From: Flavobacterium album
GTDB taxonomy: Bacteria; Bacteroidota; Bacteroidia; Flavobacteriales; Flavobacteriaceae
NCBI RefSeq assembly: GCF_003096035.1
Contig: NZ_CP029186.1
Coordinates: 3,082,001-3,146,000 of the forward strand
Direction of reading: 5' to 3'
Length of the DNA stretch: 64,000 nt
Shown here: positions 54,107-62,195 of the stretch, piece by piece
How positions within the stretch are numbered: position 1 is the stretch's first letter
Layout: each line of letters opens with the position of its first letter
The notes under the pieces: model-generated
The model's input: the letters and a program-made list of their open reading frames with translations, nothing else
Databases searched by the model: none
Told to the model about the DNA's origin: nothing
Program-made: the position numbers and the translations under genes

Positions 54107-54532
54107 ATGAATAAGTCAGGCCCTATAATATTTATCGAAGACGACGTAGATGACCAGGAAATTATATCGCATGTTTTTAAAGAACTGAATTTAAAAAATG
54201 AAATCCACTTTTTCGGCGATGGAGAATCGGCATTACACTATCTTACCGAAACTGAAATTGAGCCTTTTATCATATTTTCCGACATCAACATGCCAAAACT
54301 AAGCGGCATGGAACTGCGCAAAAAAGTGCATGAAAATGAAGACCTTCGCTTAAAGTCCATCCCCTATCTCTTCTTTTCTACACTGGCTGAGCAGCGTGAC
54401 GTTATAGATGCCTATTCAAAATCGATCCAGGGATTTTTTGTAAAACCTGCCAGTTACAGTGAATTAAAGGATACCATACATTCGATTGTAGACTATTGGC
54501 AGCGATGTGTATCTCCTAACTATATAAAATAG
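54107..54532 (+). CDS. Receiver-domain-only response regulator
   Basis: This 141-residue CheY-like protein has acidic residues EDDVDD (11-16), the phospho-acceptor D59 in FSDINMPKLSG, and lysine in FFVKPASYSEL. No output domain and no kinase neighbour are present. It could relay phosphate to a hybrid kinase or act by protein contact, as with other Bacteroidetes single-domain receivers. Confidence 0.92.
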   Translation: MNKSGPIIFIEDDVDDQEIISHVFKELNLKNEIHFFGDGESALHYLTETEIEPFIIFSDINMPKLSGMELRKKVHENEDLRLKSIPYLFFSTLAEQRDVIDAYSKSIQGFFVKPASYSELKDTIHSIVDYWQRCVSPNYIK

Positions 54533-54603
54533 CCAATTGGATGAGGCAGCAATAAAAAATCCCTCCATTTATAACAGAGGGATTACAATATACTGTTACA
54601 GGT

Positions 54604-55995
54604 TTATATACCCGCTACTGCCTTTATCTCGTCAATGATCCTTACGGCCAGTGCATCTGCTTTATCCTGCGTTTGTGCCTCGGTATAAATCCTGATGATC
54701 GGTTCGGTATTTGATTTTCTTAAATGCACCCATTCATCGGCAATGTCTATCTTCACGCCGTCAATGGTCGATATCTGTTCGCTACTGTATTTCGCTGCCA
54801 TACCTTCCAGTATCGCATCCACATCAATCTGAGGGGTAAGCTCTATCTTATTCTTGCTCATGTAATACTGCGGGTACGAAGCCCTTAGTGCCGCCACCGA
54901 GGTTATATTATTTTCTGCCAGGTACGTAAGGAACAAAGCTACACCCACGAGTGAGTCACGCCCGTAATGCAGTTCAGGGTAAATGATGCCGCCATTGCCT
55001 TCGCCGCCAATGATGGCGTTATTCTTTTTCATCAGCTCCACAACATTCACTTCGCCTACAGCGCTGGCTTCATAGATACCGCCATGTTTTTGGGTTATAT
55101 CGCGAAGTGCCCGGGACGATGACATATTGCTTACGGTATTGCCGGGCGTTTTGCTTAATACATAATCAGCCACAGCTACAAGGGTATATTCTTCTCCGAA
55201 CATCTCGCCGTCATCTGAAATGAACGCAAGACGGTCCACATCAGGGTCGACAACAACACCAAAGTGTGCTTTCTCTTTAACTACAAGTTCGCAGATGTCG
55301 CCAAGGTGTTCTTTCAAAGGCTCCGGGTTATGCGGGAAATGCCCGTTTGGCTCGCAGTATAGCTTTACTACCTCTACTCCCATCTGCTCCAATAATTTTG
55401 GAATTATAATACCTCCTGAAGAGTTAACTCCGTCTACCACAACCTTGAAACCGGCTTTTTTAACCAGTTCGGCATCAACAAGCGGCAGGTTTAGCACCTC
55501 ATCAATGTGGATATCCATATAGGCATCATTCACGATAATCTCGCCCAGGCTGTCCACATCTGAGAAATCGAATGCCTCACTATCAGCGATCTCTAATATT
55601 TTAGCGCCATCGGCACCGCTAAGGAACTCTCCTTTTTCATTAAGCAGCTTCAGGGCGTTCCATTGCTTCGGGTTATGACTCGCGGTAAGGATGATACCGC
55701 CATCGGATTTTTCAAGAGGTACGGCAACCTCAACGGTTGGCGTTGTCGAAAGGCCAAGGTCGATTACATCGATACCCAGCCCTACAAGTGTATTCACTAC
55801 AAGATTATGAATCATAGGCCCGGAAATGCGTGCGTCACGGCCTATTACAACAGTTAGCTTTTCTTTGCCGGCATGGCCTTTAAGCCACGTTCCGTATGCC
55901 GAAGCGAATTTTACAGCATCTACAGGGGTAAGGTTATCGCCTGTCTTTCCGCCGATGGTGCCGCGGATGCCTGAAATAGATTTAATTAAGGTCAT
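54604..55995 (-). CDS. glmM: Phosphoglucosamine mutase (alpha-phosphohexomutase)
   Basis: GlmM converts glucosamine-6-phosphate to the 1-phosphate on the way to UDP-GlcNAc and peptidoglycan. The 463-residue protein has the phosphoserine S106 in LTASHNPKQWNALK, the magnesium loop DPDVDRLAF, the sugar loop GEGNGGIIYP, and a C-terminal phosphate-binding RKSNTEPIIRIY. Phosphomannomutase is an alternative in this family, but the start MTLIKSISGIRGTIGG suits GlmM of Bacteroidetes. It has a consensus promoter. Confidence 0.95.
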   Translation of the reverse strand: MTLIKSISGIRGTIGGKTGDNLTPVDAVKFASAYGTWLKGHAGKEKLTVVIGRDARISGPMIHNLVVNTLVGLGIDVIDLGLSTTPTVEVAVPLEKSDGGIILTASHNPKQWNALKLLNEKGEFLSGADGAKILEIADSEAFDFSDVDSLGEIIVNDAYMDIHIDEVLNLPLVDAELVKKAGFKVVVDGVNSSGGIIIPKLLEQMGVEVVKLYCEPNGHFPHNPEPLKEHLGDICELVVKEKAHFGVVVDPDVDRLAFISDDGEMFGEEYTLVAVADYVLSKTPGNTVSNMSSSRALRDITQKHGGIYEASAVGEVNVVELMKKNNAIIGGEGNGGIIYPELHYGRDSLVGVALFLTYLAENNITSVAALRASYPQYYMSKNKIELTPQIDVDAILEGMAAKYSSEQISTIDGVKIDIADEWVHLRKSNTEPIIRIYTEAQTQDKADALAVRIIDEIKAVAGI

Positions 55996-56017
55996 TTTGG
56001 TCGATTTTTTGGTGACG

Positions 56018-56025
56018 CAAATATA
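56018..56025 (-). promoter_or_regulatory. -7 promoter TATATTTG with -33 TTG for glmM
   Basis: Perfect TAnnTTTG on the minus strand, with TTG at 56045-56047 spaced exactly 19 bases. Confidence 0.75.
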
Positions 56026-56099
56026 AGCGTTTTAACATTTGCCTCAAGATTTATCAGGGGAGATTTTGCAGCCTGAAAACTAATGCCTAAATTCGGGAT

Positions 56100-56681
56100 A
56101 TGAATTTCCTTGCGCATATATACCTTTCGGGCGATAACGACCTTATTAAGATAGGCAACTTCATTGCAGACGGCATCCACGGGAAGCCCGACGATTTTCC
56201 GCCGGATGTTCGAAAAGGCATCATAGTGCACCGTGCCATTGATACCTATACCGATGCGCACCCCATATTCCGGCAGGGTACCAAACGCCTGCATGCGGCC
56301 TACCATCATTATGCCGGGGTGATCATGGATATTTTTTATGACCACTTCCTGGCAAAGAACTGGAAGGAATACAGCACGGAACCACTGCATAAATTTACAG
56401 CCGCTTTTTACAAGTCGCTCAAAGACAATTACGACATCCTTACCGAACGTGCAAAAGGCATGATGCCGCATATGATACAGTATGACTGGCTCGGGAGCTA
56501 TGCCACAACGGAAGGGATCGGGCGTATTCTTACCCAGATGGACCACCGTACCGGGAACAAATCGGTTATGGGAAAATCCATTAAAGAACTTCTTGAATTT
56601 TATGATGTGTATGAAGCCGAATTCAGGGAGTTTTTCATTGATATACAGCAGCATGTAAAGGACAAACTGGCGGAGTTATGA
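56100..56681 (+). CDS. Acyl carrier protein phosphodiesterase (AcpH type)
   Basis: This 193-residue HD-like protein (DUF479) starts MNFLAHIYLSGDNDLIKIGN and has VHRAIDTYTDAHP (metal-binding histidine and aspartates), YAGVIMDIFYDHFLAKNW and GMMPHMIQYDWL. AcpH removes 4'-phosphopantetheine from ACP. The motifs fit the E. coli enzyme, but substrate specificity is not proven by sequence alone. A 22-base gap to the AlkD-like gene suggests a shared transcript. Confidence 0.88.
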   Translation: MNFLAHIYLSGDNDLIKIGNFIADGIHGKPDDFPPDVRKGIIVHRAIDTYTDAHPIFRQGTKRLHAAYHHYAGVIMDIFYDHFLAKNWKEYSTEPLHKFTAAFYKSLKDNYDILTERAKGMMPHMIQYDWLGSYATTEGIGRILTQMDHRTGNKSVMGKSIKELLEFYDVYEAEFREFFIDIQQHVKDKLAEL

Positions 56682-56703
56682 TGCTTAAACCTGAACACCA
56701 AAA

Positions 56704-57369
56704 ATGGACTTTATAGACAATCTCTCTTTAGCATATAAAGAAAACGCCTCGCCCGAAAAAGCCGTGCCGATGGAAAAATACATGAAAAATCTTTTTGTTT
56801 TTTATGGGCTGAAAACCGATCTCAGGCGCTCCCTGCATAAAGCCGCAGCTGAAAAACATAAGGCAGAACTGAAGGAAAATGCGCGCGGCATCGCTTTGGA
56901 GCTTTATAATAAAAAGCAAAGGGAATACCATTACAGCGCTATCGAGATCCTGATAAAGAAACTGAAAAATAAGTTCGTAAAAGAGGATATCAATTTAATT
57001 GAAAAGCTGCTCGTTACGCATTCTTGGTGGGACAGCGTAGATACCATTTCCAAATACCTTTTGGGTGAATACCTCAGGCAATATCCTGAAGAGACCGCAG
57101 AAGTTGTTGCACGCTTTTCCGCTTCGGAGAACATGTGGCTCAACCGCGCTGCCATTCTTTTCCAATTGGGCTATAAAAAGGATACCGATGCCGGGATACT
57201 TTTCGGCGAATGCGAAAAACACAGGCATTCAAAGGAATTTTTCATACAAAAAGCTATAGGTTGGGCATTGCGTGAGTATGCAAAAACAAACCCCGGAGAT
57301 GTCAAAAATTTTGTTGCCACTGCCGGTTTGAAGCCATTGAGCACACGTGAAGCATTAAAAAATCTATAA
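56704..57369 (+). CDS. DNA alkylation repair protein (AlkD-like)
   Basis: The 221-residue protein is built of HEAT-like helical repeats. YMKNLFVFYGLKTDLRRSLH, YHYSAIEILIKKL, SWWDSVDTISKYLLG and NMWLNRAAILFQL followed by FIQKAIGWALREYAKTNP match the AlkD/AlkC DNA glycosylase family, with the aspartate in WWDSVD and the aromatic residues that flip or sense damaged bases. It probably excises 3-methyladenine or 7-methylguanine. Confidence 0.92.
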   Translation: MDFIDNLSLAYKENASPEKAVPMEKYMKNLFVFYGLKTDLRRSLHKAAAEKHKAELKENARGIALELYNKKQREYHYSAIEILIKKLKNKFVKEDINLIEKLLVTHSWWDSVDTISKYLLGEYLRQYPEETAEVVARFSASENMWLNRAAILFQLGYKKDTDAGILFGECEKHRHSKEFFIQKAIGWALREYAKTNPGDVKNFVATAGLKPLSTREALKNL

Positions 57370-57396
57370 TTCCTTTAGGGTTTTTGATAAATGGAG

Positions 57397-57404
57397 TATC
57401 TTAG
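57397..57404 (+). promoter_or_regulatory. Variant -7 element TATCTTAG for the ClC gene
   Basis: TAnnTTAG with one mismatch to consensus, 32 bases before the ATG at 57437. Confidence 0.4.
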
Positions 57405-57436
57405 CAGATATCCAAAAAATCTAATCTTACTATTTA

Positions 57437-59254
57437 ATGCCCAATCGTTCTGTTTCTAAAACCAGGCTCTTCATCAGGCATCAGCTGGGCCGTCTTGAAG
57501 CCCTGCTTTTCCTAATGAAAGGACTTCTTTCCGAAAGGCATTTTATGTATCTTTCGTGTGTACTGGTTGCAATTTCCACAGCTTTTGCCGTGATCCTGCT
57601 TAAGGCATTTGCCCACAATGTATTCCTTTTAGCCACCTACGTTAACCGTTACCTGAAACTTCCTTATATCAACAGTATCCTGCCTATCGTAGGTATCCTG
57701 CTTACCGTTCTTGTAATCCGGAAAGTGCTCCATAACAAGATGGAAAAAGGCAGTTCGCGGATCTTATATGCTGTTGCCAAAAAGGGCGGCATCATGCCCC
57801 GTACGCAGATGTATGCCCAGATCATAACAAGCTCACTCACTGTGGGCCTTGGAGGGTCGGCGGGGCTTGAGTCACCTATAACCATAACCGGTGCGGCATT
57901 CGGGTCGAACTTTGCCCAAAAATACAAGCTCTCCCAAAAGGAGCGGATACTTTTGCTCGCATGCGGCGTGGCGGCAGGTATCGGTGCAGCATTTAACGCG
58001 CCTATTGCGGGAGTTTTGTTTGCCATAGAAGTTGTCCTGACCGATGTAACCATTACTGCATTTATCCCAATCATTATTTCTGCTGCGACCGGTGCACTCA
58101 TTTCAACAGTAGTACTGAATGAGGAAGTATTGCTTTCCTTTAAACAGCAGCAGGTTTTTGATTACCATAATATTCCGTATTACATACTCCTTGGTATCCT
58201 TGCAGGGTTCGTGTCGCTATACCACGCGCGGACCTTCCAGAAAGTCGAAGGCCATTTTGCACGGTTGAAAATAACCGGCTACCGGAAGGCGCTTTATGGT
58301 GCCATACCGCTGGCGTTGCTTATCTTCCTTTTCCCAACGCTGTTCGGCGAAGGTTATGAAAGCATCAAAACGCTATCCAATGCCAATGGCAGTGAGCTTT
58401 TAGAAAATACCCTTCTTGAAAGCCTGAAAGATAATGGCTGGGTAATGCTTTTATTTATAGGCATTACCATGATGCTAAAAGCCTACGCTACCGGGCTTAC
58501 TCTGGCCAGCGGCGGTAATGGCGGTAATTTTGCACCATCGCTTTTTGTGGGTTCCTATCTTGGCTTTTTTGTGGGCAAGTTCCTCAGCCTTATCGGTATG
58601 GATAATGTGCCAATAGGAAATTTCACTATTGTGGGAATGGCAGGTATATTGAGCGGGCTTTTTCATGCGCCGCTCACAGCAATCTTCCTTATTGGCGAAA
58701 TTACAGGCGGCTACAACCTTATGGTTCCGCTGATGATTGTATCATCCATTAGCTTTGCGGTGTCGAAACAATTTGAAAAACATTCTATGGACGTGAAGCA
58801 CCTTGCGGCTACGGGGCAGGTTTTCACGACCGATAAAGACAAAAATATACTTTCGGGTATAGACATACTCGCTGTTGTAGATACTGACATGCCGCACCTG
58901 ATGCCTACACAAAAACCGGAAGACCTGATAGGACTTCTCTCTACTACCACGCAATCTGTTTTTGCTGTGGTGAACGAAAAAAACAGGCTGCAGGGAATTA
59001 TCGACCTTAATAAATGCAGGCACATTGTTTTTAACGCATTCCAGATAAAATATTCAACTCTGGAAGAAATTATGGCCGTTCCCAAAGAAGTAGTGTCGCT
59101 GGAAGATTCCATGGAAATGATCATGGACAAGTTTGATGCAACACATGCTGAATACCTTCCGGTGCTGAAAAACGAACGGTATTATGGCTTTATCTACAAG
59201 AGCAAAGTCCTTGAGGCTTACCGGACTAAATTAAAGGAAATGATAATTGAATAA
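57437..59254 (+). CDS. ClC-family chloride channel/transporter with CBS domains
   Basis: This 605-residue inner-membrane protein shows the anion-selectivity loops GGSAGLESPIT and GIGAAFNAPIAGVLFAIE, and ASGGNGGNFAPSLFVG. About 12 helices occupy residues 25-445. The C-terminal 150 residues form two CBS-like domains (SVFAVVNEKNRLQGI, EYLPVLKNERYYGFI) that often bind nucleotides. It moves chloride, nitrate or related anions, possibly with proton exchange. The palindrome and terminator-like structure before the Fic gene follow it. Confidence 0.93.
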   Translation: MPNRSVSKTRLFIRHQLGRLEALLFLMKGLLSERHFMYLSCVLVAISTAFAVILLKAFAHNVFLLATYVNRYLKLPYINSILPIVGILLTVLVIRKVLHNKMEKGSSRILYAVAKKGGIMPRTQMYAQIITSSLTVGLGGSAGLESPITITGAAFGSNFAQKYKLSQKERILLLACGVAAGIGAAFNAPIAGVLFAIEVVLTDVTITAFIPIIISAATGALISTVVLNEEVLLSFKQQQVFDYHNIPYYILLGILAGFVSLYHARTFQKVEGHFARLKITGYRKALYGAIPLALLIFLFPTLFGEGYESIKTLSNANGSELLENTLLESLKDNGWVMLLFIGITMMLKAYATGLTLASGGNGGNFAPSLFVGSYLGFFVGKFLSLIGMDNVPIGNFTIVGMAGILSGLFHAPLTAIFLIGEITGGYNLMVPLMIVSSISFAVSKQFEKHSMDVKHLAATGQVFTTDKDKNILSGIDILAVVDTDMPHLMPTQKPEDLIGLLSTTTQSVFAVVNEKNRLQGIIDLNKCRHIVFNAFQIKYSTLEEIMAVPKEVVSLEDSMEMIMDKFDATHAEYLPVLKNERYYGFIYKSKVLEAYRTKLKEMIIE

Positions 59255-59256
59255 TC

Positions 59257-59298
59257 TTAATATCGGATAGGTGTATTTTTACATCTATCCGATATTAA
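59257..59298. promoter_or_regulatory. 19-bp palindrome at the Fic promoter (operator or terminator)
   Basis: Arms 59257-59275 and 59280-59298 match at 18 of 19 positions around four T residues. The right arm ends 11 bases before the -7 box of the Fic gene. It has no T run after it, so an operator role is likelier than a terminator, although it also follows the ClC stop by 2 bases. Confidence 0.6.
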
Positions 59299-59309
59299 AG
59301 AATAATTAG

Positions 59310-59317
59310 TACCTTTG
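59310..59317 (+). promoter_or_regulatory. -7 promoter element TACCTTTG for the Fic gene
   Basis: A perfect TAnnTTTG match that ends 4 bases before the ATG at 59322. The transcript would begin at or just after the start codon, so it may be leaderless. Confidence 0.55.
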
Positions 59318-59321
59318 TGGC

Positions 59322-60275
59322 ATGTGGGAAATAGATGTGACATACCGCGAAGAATTGCAGCCGCAGTTTGACAGGCTTTATGAAAAACATAAAGAATTGG
59401 TAAACAGCAGGCCGCTACCCTATGCTGCCCTAAGCAAAATACGGGAAAGCCTCAGCCTGGAATGGACTTACAACTCTAATAGTATTGAAGGGAACACCCT
59501 TACACTCCGTGAAACACAAATGGTGCTTCAGGAAGGGATTACCATAAAAGGCAAATCATTACAGGAGCATTTTGAAGCAAAGAACCACGAGAAAGCCATT
59601 GATTACCTGTACAATCTTGTAGATGATAACTATACTTTGAGGGGTATCGATATCTTAACGCTGCATGGCCTTGTATTAAGGAATATCGAAGATGAGTATG
59701 CCGGGCGTATCAGGAATGCGGGCGTAAGGATATCGGGTGCCAATTTTGTCCCACCTAATGCCCAGAAGGTTTCCGGGATGCTGGATGAGCTTGTTGATTT
59801 TATTAATAATAATCCACTGGGGTTGAATGACATCGAGCTGGCCACTGTTTTTCATCATAAGCTTGTATGGATACATCCCTTTTTTGATGGTAATGGCCGT
59901 ACGGTGCGCCTTGCCATGAATTTATTACTGATGCGGAAGGGTTTTCCACCTGCCATTATTTTAAAGAATGACCGGAAGAAATACTATGAAGCCCTTAACC
60001 AGGCAAATAACGGCAAGTATCAAAAGCTAATGCTGCTGATGGTTCAGTCTCTGGAAAGAACGCTGAATATTTATATTACTTCACTTCCCGGTAGCAACTA
60101 TGATTATCAGGAAATATCGAAACTTGTCGAGGAGCCAGGTTTCCCATATGGGCAGGAATATATCAGCCTGTTAGCAAGGCAGGGAAAAATTGATGCTTAT
60201 AAAGAAGGCCGTAACTGGCTTACTACTGCCGATGCCGTGGAGAAATACATAATATCAAGGAAGAGGAAAAGATAA
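59322..60275 (+). CDS. Fic family protein with a C-terminal DNA-binding-like domain
   Basis: The 317-residue protein has the AMP-transfer core motif HPFFDGNGRTVR at 185-196 with catalytic H185. An N-terminal inhibitory motif of the (S/T)xxxE(G/N) type is present (S52 to G57, SNSIEG), as in class II Fic proteins, where its glutamate blocks ATP. Residues about 262-312 (DYQEISKLVEEPGFPYGQEY, LARQGKIDAYKEGRNWLTT) look like an excisionase/MerR-type helix-turn-helix that could bind the palindrome upstream. It modifies a target protein by AMPylation or a related transfer, target unknown. No antitoxin gene is needed. Confidence 0.93.
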   Translation: MWEIDVTYREELQPQFDRLYEKHKELVNSRPLPYAALSKIRESLSLEWTYNSNSIEGNTLTLRETQMVLQEGITIKGKSLQEHFEAKNHEKAIDYLYNLVDDNYTLRGIDILTLHGLVLRNIEDEYAGRIRNAGVRISGANFVPPNAQKVSGMLDELVDFINNNPLGLNDIELATVFHHKLVWIHPFFDGNGRTVRLAMNLLLMRKGFPPAIILKNDRKKYYEALNQANNGKYQKLMLLMVQSLERTLNIYITSLPGSNYDYQEISKLVEEPGFPYGQEYISLLARQGKIDAYKEGRNWLTTADAVEKYIISRKRKR

Positions 60276-60303
60276 TGGCTGTCGATTGACAGCCATTGTT
60301 TTA
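60274..60303 (+). terminator. Terminator after the Fic gene
   Basis: AATGGCTGTC (60274-60283) pairs perfectly with GACAGCCATT (60288-60297) around GATT, followed by GTTTTATT. It overlaps the stop codon. Confidence 0.75.
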
Positions 60304-60360
60304 TTATGAGATTTCTCTCTCCGCAAGCTCCATTCGAAATGGAACACAAGCTTATTTGAT

Positions 60361-61017
60361 CTATTTATTCCCTTTTTCGAAATCAGCGATGAATTGTGCA
60401 AGGCCGATATCAGTAAGTGGGTGTTTCAATAATCCTGTGATTGCAGATAGCGGGCCTGTCATTACATCGGCACCAATCTTAGCACAATTTACAATGTGCA
60501 TGGTATGGCGTACCGAAGCTGCAAGGATCTCGGTCTCATAGCCGTAGTTGTCATATATCTGGCGGATCTCTTCGATTAGCGCAAGGCCATCAGTAGAAAC
60601 GTCATCAAGGCGGCCAATGAAAGGAGATACATAAGTAGCGCCTGCTTTGGCGGCAAGCAATGCCTGTCCTGCCGAGAACACAAGCGTTACATTGGTCTTG
60701 ATGCCTTTATCCGAAAAATATTTTGCAGCCTTAACGCCTTCTTTTGTCATTGGCAGTTTTACAACAATCTGCTCATGCAGGTCGGCAAGCTCCTCGCCTT
60801 CTTTAATCATTCCTTCAAGGTCAAGGGCATTCACTTCAGCGCTCACATCGCCATCCACAATATTGCAAATGTCAACATAGTGCTTAAGGATATTATTTTT
60901 TCCTGTAATGCCTTCTTTAGCCATTAGCGAAGGGTTGGTTGTAACGCCGTCAAGCACCCCAAGTTCCTGGGCTTCTTTTATCTGGTCTAGGTTGGCTGTG
61001 TCAATAAAAAACTTCAT
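60361..61017 (-). CDS. fsa: Small transaldolase / fructose-6-phosphate aldolase
   Basis: This 218-residue TIM barrel is of the TalC/FSA subfamily. Seen are [26 protein letters not shown], the Schiff-base lysine K87 in [11 protein letters not shown], and [16 protein letters not shown]. Both transaldolase and fructose-6-phosphate aldolase occur in this subfamily, and the sequence alone does not separate them. It has a perfect -7 box inside the end of the SDR gene. Confidence 0.9.
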   Translation of the reverse strand: MKFFIDTANLDQIKEAQELGVLDGVTTNPSLMAKEGITGKNNILKHYVDICNIVDGDVSAEVNALDLEGMIKEGEELADLHEQIVVKLPMTKEGVKAAKYFSDKGIKTNVTLVFSAGQALLAAKAGATYVSPFIGRLDDVSTDGLALIEEIRQIYDNYGYETEILAASVRHTMHIVNCAKIGADVMTGPLSAITGLLKHPLTDIGLAQFIADFEKGNK

Positions 61018-61057
61018 CGGAATAGTATTTGTTTTAGTTGTATTGAAAAATTTTGTG

Positions 61058-61065
61058 CAAAACTA
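61058..61065 (-). promoter_or_regulatory. -7 promoter element TAGTTTTG for the transaldolase
   Basis: A perfect TAnnTTTG match on the minus strand, overlapping the end of the SDR gene. Leader about 34 bases. Confidence 0.6.
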
Positions 61066-61866
61066 CAATTTATAATGGTTCATCAGCATTTTTTCGTAGA
61101 CTTTATCGGGGAGTATCCTTTTAAGCACTATGGAGAATTTCTGCATAAAAACTCCTACTTTATAATGCACATCGGGATTCGGCGTTTTCATAATAGCATA
61201 TACCGCCTCAGCCATTTGCAACGGATTGCTCCCGGAATCAACGTGGGTATTCATTTCTTTAAGGGTATTTCCATACGATATTTCGTAAGCCGAACCTTTG
61301 ATAACCGGTGCGTGGTATCGGCCTGCGGCTATATTAGTGGCGAAATCGCCGGGTGCCACACTGGTTATGGTTACCCCAAAACCTTTTACTTCCATGCGAA
61401 GTGCCTCTGTAATCAATTCCAGGGCGCCTTTGGATGCCGAATACACACTGCGATACGGCAAGCCCATATACCCTGCAATGGACGTTACGTTTATAATAAG
61501 TCCGCTTTTCTGTGCACGCATTTGCGGCAATACGGCTTTCATCACTTCGATGGGGCCAAACAGGTTGGTCTCAAAATTGTTTTTTATCTCCTGTGCCGGA
61601 ATTTCTTCTAACGGCCCGGTGATGCCCACACCAGCGTTGTTGATCAAAACATCTATTGTCCCTGCTTTGGATATTACCTCGGCTACAGCTTTCCTGATGC
61701 TTTCAGGATCGCGGACATCGAGTGCTACCAACGGAAATACCGAACCGGTTACTTTTTCAGGGTTGCGGCTGGTGCCGTAGACAGTATAGCCCTTTTCATG
61801 GAGAAATTTGCCTATGGCTTTGCCGATTCCGGAGGATGCGCCGGTAATGAATATAACTTTGCTCAT
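61063..61866 (-). CDS. Short-chain dehydrogenase/reductase
   Basis: The 267-residue Rossmann enzyme has TGASSGIGKAIGKFL for the cofactor, the NNAGVGI loop, and the active-site tyrosine and lysine in YRSVYSASKGAL. It has an arginine after the second strand (TSRNPEKV), suggesting NADP preference. Substrate unknown. The stop lies 45 bases from the transaldolase start on the same strand. Confidence 0.93.
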   Translation of the reverse strand: MSKVIFITGASSGIGKAIGKFLHEKGYTVYGTSRNPEKVTGSVFPLVALDVRDPESIRKAVAEVISKAGTIDVLINNAGVGITGPLEEIPAQEIKNNFETNLFGPIEVMKAVLPQMRAQKSGLIINVTSIAGYMGLPYRSVYSASKGALELITEALRMEVKGFGVTITSVAPGDFATNIAAGRYHAPVIKGSAYEISYGNTLKEMNTHVDSGSNPLQMAEAVYAIMKTPNPDVHYKVGVFMQKFSIVLKRILPDKVYEKMLMNHYKL

Positions 61867-62011
61867 AGTTTAAGTTTTTAATTGCGGAATGATTTGCAAT
61901 CAATTATATGTAAGACGCATTCAATGCCTCTCTATTTCGGTTCAAAGATAATTTCGTTTGCCCTAAAACAAAAAAATCCCCTTGCGGAGATCGTCTTAAA
62001 AAAAGAAAAAA

Positions 62012-62106
62012 TGGCAAGCGATCTACATCGCACCGCTACAACCACATACCTTTGCTGTGTTCCCACCCTGGAGGAGTCTGCAGGAGCTGGTCGTGTAGGA
62101 CTTGCC
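62012..62106 (-). ncRNA. ffs: Signal recognition particle RNA (4.5S-like small SRP RNA)
   Basis: Read on the minus strand, the transcript runs from 5' GGCAAG (62106-62101) to 3' CTTGCC (62018-62013), which pair to close a long hairpin. The apical domain reads CTCCAGGGTGGGAACACAGC, then AAAGGTA, which matches the conserved bacterial SRP loop (compare CCCAGGGCGGGAACGCAGCAAGGG in other phyla). A terminator-like T tract (TTTTTTCTTTTTT) follows the stem. A full -33/-7 promoter precedes it. The predicted length is about 95 nt. It guides Ffh to nascent membrane proteins. I know of no alternative that gives this loop. Confidence 0.9.
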
Positions 62107-62110
62107 GGTG

Positions 62111-62118
62111 CAAATATA
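62111..62118 (-). promoter_or_regulatory. -7 promoter TATATTTG with -33 TTG for ffs
   Basis: TTG at 62138-62140 on the minus strand, 19 bases, then TATATTTG. The start site falls at the GGCAAG of the SRP RNA. It overlaps, back to back, the plus-strand promoter at 62130-62137. Confidence 0.85.
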
Positions 62119-62129
62119 CAATCTTTTTG

Positions 62130-62137
62130 TATTTTTG
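62130..62137 (+). promoter_or_regulatory. -7 promoter element TATTTTTG for the 62196 gene
   Basis: A perfect TAnnTTTG match, with GTG in the -33 position (62108-62110). Leader about 52 bases. Confidence 0.65.
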
Positions 62138-62195
62138 CAAACCAATTGCACGTTATAAAATTCATTGTATATTGGCACTATTATTTTACATAACC

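Noticed and set aside
62052..62195. N-terminal extension of the glutaminyl cyclase
   Set aside because: This sequence is the SRP RNA gene and its promoter. The signal peptide begins at 62196.
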